Assembly: GCA_015485235.1 (NCBI GenBank)
Contig: WFTX01000143.1
Location: forward strand, 1-5,949
Direction: 5' to 3'
From: Nitrospirota bacterium
GTDB taxonomy: Bacteria > Nitrospirota > Thermodesulfovibrionia > Thermodesulfovibrionales > JdFR-85
Length of the DNA stretch: 5,949 nucleotides
The notes under the pieces are model-generated. The model saw nothing but the letters and a program-made list of their open reading frames with translations, was not told the origin of the DNA and ran no database searches. Made by a program: the position numbers and the translations under genes. Of the stretch, positions 1-4,900 are shown piece by piece (the first letter of the stretch is position 1; every line of letters starts with the position of its first letter).

Positions 1-1
1 C

Positions 2-352
2 ATAGGGTTTGAGATAAAGATGAGGAGGGCGGGCGGCATGGTCAGCGCCTTTTTCCTCGGTTTTCCCTTCTCAATGTCCTTCTGTCCCTTCTGTGTGCCC
101 GTAGTGCTGAGCATGCTTACAATAGCTGCGGCCACCGGGCATGTCTGGTATTCAGCCATTTTGATGCTCTTCTTCTCCCTTGGAAGGGGGCTACCCCTTG
201 TTGCAGCAGGTGTCTCTGTTGGGACTGTTAAAAGGATGGAGAAGTTCAGGAGTTATATCCCTCTCGTTGAGAGGCTTGGCGGCGTGCTTCTCATACTGAT
301 GGGGCTTTATTACTTTTATGATGTGGCAAGACTGTATATTGTCATTACATAA
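2..352 (+). CDS. CcdA/DsbD-family membrane thiol-redox protein, C-terminal part (5' end outside window)
   Basis: The frame is open to the left edge, with codons for I-G-F-E-I-K before the first ATG at 20, so this is the C-terminal part of a longer protein. About 117 residues are visible. They contain three hydrophobic segments: one around the SFCPFCVPV motif, one around the LFFSLGRGLPLV stretch, and one close to the C-terminus. CcdA/DsbD-type proteins have six to eight membrane spans and two conserved cysteines, each beside prolines, which pass electrons from cytoplasmic thioredoxin to periplasmic thiol proteins. The FCPFCVPV segment fits the second cysteine-proline site. The extra cysteine, giving CPFC, is unusual against the common single-Cys form. 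Downstream lie a DsbA-like protein and a c-type cytochrome, which suits a role in periplasmic reduction or cytochrome maturation. No terminator directly follows the stop codon. The family call is fairly secure; the substrate is unknown. Confidence 0.8.
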   Translation: MGFEIKMRRAGGMVSAFFLGFPFSMSFCPFCVPVVLSMLTIAAATGHVWYSAILMLFFSLGRGLPLVAAGVSVGTVKRMEKFRSYIPLVERLGGVLLILMGLYYFYDVARLYIVIT

Positions 353-407
353 GATACGGGATGGTTTATAAATGCTGCTAATAAGGGGTATGTTTATGTT
401 GTTTTTC

Positions 408-416
408 TGGTATAAT
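408..416 (+). promoter_or_regulatory. Extended -10 promoter candidate (TGGTATAAT)
   Basis: TG-N-TATAAT at 408-416 is a perfect extended -10 element. No good -35 hexamer is seen 16-18 bp upstream, which is tolerated by extended -10 promoters. The expected start of transcription, about 7 bases after the hexamer, falls on or next to the ATG at 423, so the peptide mRNA would be nearly leaderless. It could also drive transcription into the non-coding stretch downstream. Confidence 0.45.
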
Positions 417-422
417 TAAAGC

Positions 423-515
423 ATGTATACTCTCCTGATCATTTCACTGCTGATCGTCTCTGTCTATGTCTTTGCAGCCATCAACCTCTACAAGGGTTTT
501 TTCCGGCTGATATGA
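423..515 (+). CDS. Small single-span membrane peptide, 30 aa, hypothetical
   Basis: A 30-codon frame runs from ATG to TGA. Residues 2-22 form one continuous hydrophobic segment beginning MYTLLIISLLIVSV. A short tail, NLYKGFFRLI, carries two positive charges. Such a tail would favour an N-out, C-in membrane orientation. No Shine-Dalgarno is visible, but an extended -10 box ends 6 bases before the ATG, so leaderless translation is possible. I do not recognise the family. Small one-helix proteins often act as subunits or modulators of membrane complexes; the Ccd-type gene 70 bp upstream is a possible partner, but that is inference. It may also be a chance frame, because hydrophobic 30-mers do occur by chance. 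Confidence 0.4.
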   Translation: MYTLLIISLLIVSVYVFAAINLYKGFFRLI

Positions 516-650
516 GACGGGGGGCTTTCTCCCTCCGTGCGAGAGATGATGATAAGGAAACTGAAAAGCAGGGGGAAGGCGATTCCTCAATGGCTCTCTT
601 CCTGTCCAGCAGGTTCCTGCAGTATAAACCTTAATGCTACAAGAGATCCG

Positions 651-724
651 GAACCACAGAGAACACAGAGGACTCAGAGAGGATAATCAGGAGATTATCC
701 TATGGTGCTTCTCTGTGCGTTTTT
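651..724. repeat. CACAGAG-type interspersed repeat with nested hairpin, possible terminator
   Basis: A roughly 10-bp periodic run (ACCACAGAGA, ACACAGAGGA, CTCAGAGAGG) covers about 653-682. It resembles the CCACAGAG/ACACAGAG dispersed intergenic repeat common in many environmental bacterial genomes (from memory, not searched). It is followed by a perfect 8-bp hairpin, GGATAATC (681-688), loop AGGA, GATTATCC (693-700). Outside that, CAGAGA at 675-680 can pair with TCTCTG at 710-715; alternatively CACAGAG at 664-670 pairs with CTCTGTG at 711-717. Five T residues (720-724) follow, so the unit may also end transcripts coming from the Ccd-type gene and the small peptide. Confidence 0.5.
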
Positions 725-749
725 AAACAATGAAGATACCTTGCGGCCA

Positions 750-866
750 CGATACGGGCAGGTCCGAAACGGACTCGTATCGAGCAAGACCACGGGGTTA
801 GCGAGCGCTGTGCATATTCACCGATCTTTGTACCTTAAAGATATTTATCCAATGTTTCGCTAATCC
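750..866 (+). other. Structured stretch, candidate RNA element of unknown class
   Basis: Three helices can be drawn. The first is CGATACG (750-756) with CGTATCG (776-782), enclosing GTCCG (762-766) and CGGAC (770-774) with an AAA loop. The second pairs 795-804 (GGGTTAGCGA) with 857-866 (TCGCTAATCC), ten pairs including one G-U. The third, nested in it, pairs ATCTTT (824-829) with AAAGAT (837-842). Words such as GGGCA, CCGAAA and GCAAGACCACGGG recall the cyclic-di-GMP-I (GEMM) riboswitch in order. However, the loop is not a proper GAAA tetraloop and the downstream GGTAGC-type part is absent, so I do not assign that class. The + strand is assumed because the neighbouring genes run that way. Confidence 0.3.
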
Positions 867-880
867 AGTCTCTATTCATT

Positions 881-935
881 CTTCATATTATCTTCACATC
901 TTCTTCATACTGTCTTCACATACTTCCGGTATCAT
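881..935 (+). promoter_or_regulatory. Promoter region with four 11-bp-spaced TTCAYA direct repeats
   Basis: TTCATA (882-887), TTCACA (893-898), TTCATA (904-909) and TTCACA (915-920) lie exactly 11 bp apart, each separated by 5 bases. A -10-like TATCAT lies at 930-935, 9 bp after the last unit, and no proper -35 is placed before it. Direct repeats with one-turn spacing just upstream of a -10 are the usual layout for activators of the OmpR/PhoB response-regulator class (compare Pho boxes, also 11-bp units). The regulator itself is not in the window. The first two units recur at 1401-1417 before the next gene. The -10 assignment is less certain than the repeats. Confidence 0.6.
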
Positions 936-952
936 GAAATCAGAAAATATTC

Positions 953-960
953 AAAGGAGG
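953..960 (+). promoter_or_regulatory. Strong ribosome binding site AAAGGAGG
   Basis: AAAGGAGG lies 6 bases before the ATG at 967. It fixes the start of the Gly/Met-rich protein and suggests high expression once transcribed. Confidence 0.85.
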
Positions 961-966
961 TTTTAG

Positions 967-1317
967 ATGAAAAAGTTGGTATTAGGTCTTGCAATTCTGG
1001 GTCTTCTTGCCCTTGGGACAACTGCCTTTGCATACGGCCCTGGCGGATGGGGCGGTTTCATGGGTATGTCCGGTGGTTATGGTATGATGGGCGGCATGGG
1101 TCCTGGTATGGTGGGTGGTTACGGTAATGGTTACGGAAATATGGGACAGGGCATGTCAGGAACTACCCTTTGGAAGACCTTTCAAAGATGGTCAGGATAT
1201 CATGGACAGAATGGAAATAATCCCGCAGATTACGACAGGGAAGTAGTCCCTGGTTCAACAAATACGCGTTACGGAAATATGTACAGAGGAACAGGCAGCA
1301 GATTCGGCTGTAACTGA
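967..1317 (+). CDS. Secreted Gly/Met-rich small protein, hypothetical
   Basis: The product has 116 residues. Residues 1-22 are a clear Sec signal peptide: KK at 2-3, a Leu/Ala/Gly core, and AFA before the likely cut. Mature residues 23-63 are dominated by Gly, with Met at 32, 34, 40, 41, 44, 48, 59 and 63 plus several Tyr. Residues 64-116 are less biased and polar, contain His79, and end in a lone Cys115. No LTXXQ motif of the Spy/CpxP family, no haem motif and no lipobox are seen. Met-rich exported proteins in other bacteria often bind Cu(I) or Ag(I), so metal binding is a reasonable guess, but the sequence alone does not prove it. The gene is monocistronic, with its own repeat-bearing promoter, a strong ribosome site and a strong terminator. 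I do not recognise a named family. Confidence 0.85.
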   Translation: MKKLVLGLAILGLLALGTTAFAYGPGGWGGFMGMSGGYGMMGGMGPGMVGGYGNGYGNMGQGMSGTTLWKTFQRWSGYHGQNGNNPADYDREVVPGSTNTRYGNMYRGTGSRFGCN

Positions 1318-1351
1318 TAATCCCTGTCCCCCCTTCCTCCATCCTCCTCTT

Positions 1352-1390
1352 AGACAGCCAGGCCCCCCCTCCTGGCTGTCTCTTCTTTTT
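1352..1390 (+). terminator. Intrinsic terminator after the Gly/Met-rich gene
   Basis: A perfect 11-bp stem, 1352-1362 with 1371-1381 (core GACAGCCAGG / CCTGGCTGTC), has a C-rich 8-base loop and runs into TCTTCTTTTT. It separates the small gene from the cytochrome gene, so the latter needs its own promoter. Confidence 0.93.
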
Positions 1391-1399
1391 AACGTGGTC

Positions 1400-1437
1400 C
1401 TTCATAATATCTTCACAATTAACAGTTAGCATATCAT
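1400..1437 (+). promoter_or_regulatory. Second copy of the TTCATA-N5-TTCACA operator with -10-like box
   Basis: CTTCATAATATCTTCACA at 1400-1417 matches 881-898 at 17 of 18 positions. TTCATA (1401-1406) and TTCACA (1412-1417) are again 11 bp apart. A TATCAT identical to the one at 930-935 lies at 1432-1437, but 14 bp after the last unit rather than 9, and it overlaps the first ATG of the downstream gene. A second -10 candidate, TATAAT, lies at 1447-1452. The site lies right after a terminator, as expected for a fresh promoter. Confidence 0.55.
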
Positions 1438-2620
1438 GATGACCTATATAATTGTCAGTATGGTGGTAACATTGAATTTGTTTTTTTATCCCGCGGTTGT
1501 TTCAGCAGGTGAGAATGTCTTACATATCATCTATACAGGTGCCATGAAGGGAGAACTCGAGCCTTGCGGCTGCTCGCCAAAAACTGACTTCGGCGGCCTG
1601 GCGAGATTTGCAGGCTACCTTCAAGCGAATAGAGAAGAAATATCTCCCTATCTTCTCATAGATGCAGGTAATTTCTCAGGAAAAGACACCCCACAGGGGA
1701 GGTTGAAGACCGAGGCTATGCTTCAGGCTTTCAAGGTGATGAACTACGATGCGGTTGCTCTCCTCGGCAGGGAGAATGCCCTGTCTAAGGAGTTCCTTTA
1801 CTCTCTTACAGAAAAGTACAAAACTCCTGAAATTTCAGACATGAAACAGCATGAAACGTTCCTTTGGCTTGAGAAACGGGGAATCAAACTTAATATCAGT
1901 GTTAATCCTGATAGTTATCAGAAAGATAGGTTGAACATCCTTTTGACAGACCGGTCCCTCTCCGAGGTCCGTCTGTTCAAGGGATGGGATATCATCATAC
2001 TCTCCTCCGGTGAAGTGCTTGAAGAACCCCTCAGGCAGGATGGGACGATTATTCTCTCAGGTTACCCAAAGGGCAAACGGCTGGGTATATTGACAGTCAC
2101 GATTGATAGCAGAGGAGAAATAAAGGATTACAGACACAGGTGGCAGTTGCTGGGCAGTGATGCCGGGGAAAGCACTGCTGTTCGCAGGATCATAGATGAG
2201 TATGACAGAATGGTGGAAAAACTTTTCACCAGAGATACTGCTCCTGTAACAGAAGGCCCATACTCCGGCGTGCTCAAATGCGCAGAATGCCACAAGCCCT
2301 TTGTAGAGAGCTGGGAAAGGACCCGGCACGCCGGTGCCCTGGATTCACTGAAGAGAGTGAGGAAATCAGGAGATCCTGAATGTCTCCGCTGTCATACCGT
2401 GGGATACGGGGAGCTTGGCGGCTTTATCAATATCGAGAAAACCCCTGCACTGGCAAATGTCCAGTGTGAATCATGTCATGGCCCTGGCAGAAAGCATATT
2501 ACAGAGTATTCCCAGCCCATGGCTCCTGTATCTGAAAACACTTGCAAAAGATGCCACACAAAACAAAACAGTCCGGATTTCAATTTCAGGAATTACCTGG
2601 AAAAGATAAGCCACAAATAA
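1436..2620 (+). CDS. Exported UshA-like domain fused to a tetrahaem cytochrome c domain
   Basis: The product has 394 residues. Residues 1-24 are a hydrophobic export signal ending VVSA; it lacks the usual positive N-terminus. Residues about 28-235 resemble the N-terminal fold of 5'-nucleotidase/UshA metallophosphoesterases (IIYTGAMKG, GGLARFAGYL, LLIDAGNF, NYDAVALLGREN). The usual metal ligands are replaced: D-X-H by A-M-K, GD by GN79, and GNHE by GREN. A PCGC motif (Cys44, Cys46) sits at the place where, as I recall, related UshA-like proteins of Desulfobacterota carry Cys or selenocysteine. Residues 280-376 carry four CXXCH haem sites (Cys282, 316, 344, 370); His298 and His354 are possible distal ligands. 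It is likely a periplasmic redox or electron-transfer protein rather than a phosphatase. ATG 1436 and 1439 have no ribosome site; ATG 1460 is an alternative start. The DsbA-like gene follows after 13 bp, probably in the same transcript. Confidence 0.85.
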   Translation: MMTYIIVSMVVTLNLFFYPAVVSAGENVLHIIYTGAMKGELEPCGCSPKTDFGGLARFAGYLQANREEISPYLLIDAGNFSGKDTPQGRLKTEAMLQAFKVMNYDAVALLGRENALSKEFLYSLTEKYKTPEISDMKQHETFLWLEKRGIKLNISVNPDSYQKDRLNILLTDRSLSEVRLFKGWDIIILSSGEVLEEPLRQDGTIILSGYPKGKRLGILTVTIDSRGEIKDYRHRWQLLGSDAGESTAVRRIIDEYDRMVEKLFTRDTAPVTEGPYSGVLKCAECHKPFVESWERTRHAGALDSLKRVRKSGDPECLRCHTVGYGELGGFINIEKTPALANVQCESCHGPGRKHITEYSQPMAPVSENTCKRCHTKQNSPDFNFRNYLEKISHK

Positions 2621-2621
2621 A

Positions 2622-2628
2622 AAGGAGG
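2622..2628 (+). promoter_or_regulatory. Ribosome binding site AAGGAGG
   Basis: AAGGAGG lies 5 bases before the ATG at 2634, inside the 13-bp gap after the cytochrome gene. It supports this start and independent translation within a shared transcript. Confidence 0.85.
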
Positions 2629-2633
2629 AAAAA

Positions 2634-3269
2634 ATGGCTGTAAAAAAGATGATTGTACTCTCGTTGTTACTTGTTGTGTTCTCACTCCCGGCCTATGCCG
2701 GAGAGGCTCCCTCGATAATGGGTGTCTATACGAAGCTGCCCTGGCCAGAATACAAGTTTGACGGGAAAACTGTCGAGGTGACAGAGTTCATGAGTTTCTA
2801 CTGTCATACCTGTTACAATTTTGAGAGGTCGATCCCTGTTATCAAGGGAAACTTCCCCAAAAAGATTAAGTGGAAGATCATCCCTATATACTGGGGAAAA
2901 GGTTCTTCAAAGCCGGGTGAGGCATACCTCCTGGCTGAAGAACTCGGTAAGGGAGAGGAGATGAAGAAGGCCCTCTTCAGGGCTAACTTTGTTGAGAAAA
3001 AGGACATCGGCAACATTGAGGTGCTTGAAGGTATCGGCAGAAAGATAGGACTTAGCAAAGAATTCGGTCGGAGACTCAGGGCAGGGGATAAGGCCGGTGA
3101 GGCCAGGAAGGCACTGGAGATGGCAAGGATGTACAGGGTTGATGAGACACCTACTGTGGTTATTGCAGGCAATCTACTGACGACCCCCCACCCATTCAAT
3201 CACAACATTGATGCCTTCAGACAGAATATCCTGATGATTATAAAGGGTATTTTACAACAAGATAAATAA
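2634..3269 (+). CDS. dsbA: DsbA-like periplasmic thiol:disulfide oxidoreductase (CHTC active site)
   Basis: The product has 211 residues, close to the roughly 208 of E. coli DsbA. A Sec signal (KK at 4-5, Leu/Val core, cut after PAYA at about 22) precedes a thioredoxin-like fold. The active site is Cys57-His-Thr-Cys60 in EFMSFYCHTCYNFE, very like the DsbA context EFFSFFCPHCYQFE but with HT in place of PH. The helical insertion of DsbA spans roughly 95-165, and the cis-proline is Pro173 in ETPTVVI. DsbA-type enzymes oxidise or shuffle disulfides in exported proteins; the dipeptide between the cysteines sets the redox potential, so CHTC may differ from classical DsbA. The upstream operon partner has four haem CXXCH sites plus a CGC motif, and a Ccd-type transporter lies further upstream. 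A role in handling that cytochrome's cysteines is inferred. No other cysteines are present in the mature protein. Confidence 0.88.
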   Translation: MAVKKMIVLSLLLVVFSLPAYAGEAPSIMGVYTKLPWPEYKFDGKTVEVTEFMSFYCHTCYNFERSIPVIKGNFPKKIKWKIIPIYWGKGSSKPGEAYLLAEELGKGEEMKKALFRANFVEKKDIGNIEVLEGIGRKIGLSKEFGRRLRAGDKAGEARKALEMARMYRVDETPTVVIAGNLLTTPHPFNHNIDAFRQNILMIIKGILQQDK

Positions 3270-3332
3270 GACTTGTATCTGTCTTGATGACAAATGTAAG
3301 AAGTTCGGAGGTTATCAGTTAGGCTTCAGTGG

Positions 3333-3371
3333 AGCCGCCCTGTTGTTTGACAGGGTGGCTTATTTTCTATT
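3333..3371 (+). terminator. Intrinsic terminator after dsbA-like gene
   Basis: AGCCGCCCTG (3333-3342) pairs with CAGGGTGGCT (3351-3360): ten pairs including one G-U, with a T-rich 8-base loop. It is followed by TATTTTCTATTT. The stem touches the stop codon of the convergent carboxypeptidase gene (3360-3362). On the other strand no T-run follows, so it looks one-directional. An alternative hairpin, GGCTTC (3322-3327) with GGAGCC (3331-3336), shares the left arm. Confidence 0.8.
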
Positions 3372-4898
3372 TAGTTCTGATGTCCAGAACAGAAACCATA
3401 TTGCTCCAGGGACATTTGTTTTGCATATTTTGGGTACAACAGTCCTGTACTCTTCGTCTTCGTATGTGTAACGCCTGTCATGCACCTCTATGTTCAGGGC
3501 TGCAATCTTTTCATTCCTGTAATAGCAATCTCTGGCAACTCCGCTACCCACGCTGCTTCCAAGATAGTTCTGTCCTGTAGTAAAATTTATAATAGAACTA
3601 TCCCCCCTGTCGTGACGATTCAGGATAGAGGCGATCTTGTTGGATACAAAACGAAAGACCTCATAATCACTCAGGTTGGTTCTGCCCGAGAAAAACCTGC
3701 CTTCTACCCGTTCTTTTGTAGTAAAAGCATAGGGATAAAGCACCTGTGTGGAGCCTGAATGATAATCTATAAGGGCTACAACGTTTTTTACCTTAACAAG
3801 CCTCTCCATTATATAGGTTTCATTTTCAGAAATCATGTCATTACCCCTGTAAAGCCTGGAAGCATAGGAACGGGTTCTGATGAAAAGATGTTCCTGCCCC
3901 TGCACAACATCCCATTTATATCTGAAGTTTCTGTTAAGATCAACACCAAGTGCATCACTGAGATATCCCTCACTCTTTGCCTTGTCAACGGAGATTGAGG
4001 TTTTATTATCAGCAGACCACTCATGTTTCCAGACCTTGCGGTGTGGGGATGTGCAGAATACCCGTCGGGGTGAGTCTGAATTATAGATTGCATCAACCAT
4101 TTCCTTTGAGTCGACGTCCAAGGTGGGCTCAAAGAGCTCTATCTTTTTTTTATCCATGCTCTCGCATATTACTACTGATTCTTCATCAACTTCTCCTCCT
4201 AAAGCTGTAAAATCATAATCACCGAGAAAACAGTGTTCTGCATCTTCTGGTGGCATGGAAAATACAGTACCATCCCTCTGGTAGCAAATCTCTGATGACT
4301 GTTGGTGCCTCTGCAGGTTTTCCCTCCAACCAGCGCCATAAAATGACTTTCTCCCTTCGGTTGTATAACTGAAATCGTATCCGTCCGGGTTGAGTACAGG
4401 TATTATAATTACTTGTATGCGTTGAAGTAATTCCTTTATGCTGGTCACTTCAGGTATAATTTCGTTCCCGCTTTTTTGTATTGATTTCTTGATAGCATAT
4501 TCATTTATAAGCACTTCCTTGTCATCTCTTGCAGGTTCATCGTTATCCTTGTTCTCAAGGAGATACTCTGCAATACCTATACACACCTCAGGAGTGGCCC
4601 ATTCATTACCATGGATGGCACCTGTTATGACGACAGAGTTTTTACCCCGGTTGTCTTCCCATGAGGCGTTTTCAGTTATCAAGATTGCTGTTATATCCTT
4701 ACCGGTACCACTGCTTTTCCCCAATGTTTTAACTGCTGCATAACCTGAAGAGGCAGCAGCGAGATCGGTTAAATATCTCCTGATCATTGAGCTTGTTTTA
4801 AAGCCTTTATCAGCATTGAGGCAGTAGCCGGCATGAGCCTCTGGAGTGATTGCAGCAGATAAAAAGATAAGGCAAATTGTCATAATGTATTTCTTCAA
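3360..4898 (-). CDS. Secreted M14-family zinc carboxypeptidase with large insertion
   Basis: The product has 512 residues from a TTG start. A Sec signal covers residues 1-23 (KK at 2-3, cut after EAHA). M14 peptidases cleave C-terminal residues or act on peptidoglycan peptides using one zinc. The zinc ligands are His96 and Glu99 (AIHGNEW) and His380 (DYHSGS). Substrate-binding parts are NPDGY (170-174), Arg192 in WREN, and Asn322-Arg323 in GVDLNRNF. The catalytic Glu is Glu471 in LNIEVHD. All key residues are present, so it should be active. In carboxypeptidase A the Arg127 to Asn144 gap is 17 residues; here Arg192 to Asn322 is 130, an insertion of about 113 residues carrying four Cys (205, 223, 245, 282). 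TTG at 4898 is favoured over ATG at 4883 because AAAGGGAGA (4906-4914) lies 8 bases before it. The upstream HEAT-like gene ends 2 bp away, implying co-transcription. The substrate is unknown. Confidence 0.92.
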   Translation of the reverse strand: MKKYIMTICLIFLSAAITPEAHAGYCLNADKGFKTSSMIRRYLTDLAAASSGYAAVKTLGKSSGTGKDITAILITENASWEDNRGKNSVVITGAIHGNEWATPEVCIGIAEYLLENKDNDEPARDDKEVLINEYAIKKSIQKSGNEIIPEVTSIKELLQRIQVIIIPVLNPDGYDFSYTTEGRKSFYGAGWRENLQRHQQSSEICYQRDGTVFSMPPEDAEHCFLGDYDFTALGGEVDEESVVICESMDKKKIELFEPTLDVDSKEMVDAIYNSDSPRRVFCTSPHRKVWKHEWSADNKTSISVDKAKSEGYLSDALGVDLNRNFRYKWDVVQGQEHLFIRTRSYASRLYRGNDMISENETYIMERLVKVKNVVALIDYHSGSTQVLYPYAFTTKERVEGRFFSGRTNLSDYEVFRFVSNKIASILNRHDRGDSSIINFTTGQNYLGSSVGSGVARDCYYRNEKIAALNIEVHDRRYTYEDEEYRTVVPKICKTNVPGAIWFLFWTSELNRK

Positions 4899-4900
4899 GG

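Larger units (their letters stand above)
516..880. other. Non-coding stretch with repeats and hairpins
   Basis: I see no convincing protein gene here. The longest frame I noted, at 546-686 on the + strand (46 codons), lacks a ribosome site, resembles no family I know, and runs into the CACAGAG repeat. The stretch holds the repeat/hairpin unit at 651-724 and the hairpin cluster at 750-866, listed separately. Bases 516-650 show nothing I can name. Confidence 0.6.

Noticed and set aside
546..686. 46-codon frame starting with two ATG codons on the + strand
   Set aside because: No ribosome binding site, no recognisable motif, and its end is made of CACAGAG repeat sequence; most likely chance.
750..800. 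Cyclic-di-GMP-I (GEMM) riboswitch
   Set aside because: Word order is reminiscent, but the hairpin loop is not a GAAA tetraloop, the 7-bp outer stem does not fit the class, and the downstream conserved half is missing.
967..1317. Spy/CpxP-type periplasmic chaperone
   Set aside because: Signal peptide and size would fit, but no LTXXQ motifs or helical character; the mature part is Gly-rich.
1163..1432. 89-codon frame on the - strand over the Gly/Met-rich gene and its terminator
   Set aside because: It reads through a clear intrinsic terminator and the opposite strand of a gene with signal peptide and ribosome site; a shadow frame.
1565..1575. Selenocysteine (TGA) in the PCGC motif of the UshA-like domain
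   Set aside because: Both codons are TGC, so this copy is a plain cysteine form; no SECIS needed.
2813..3199. 128-codon frame on the - strand inside the dsbA-like gene
   Set aside because: Low-complexity Ser/Leu/Pro product antisense to a gene with clear active-site motifs; a shadow frame.
3759..4743. Several + strand frames of 68-101 codons opposite the carboxypeptidase
   Set aside because: They lie antisense to a gene with all M14 catalytic motifs and show no ribosome sites or domains.
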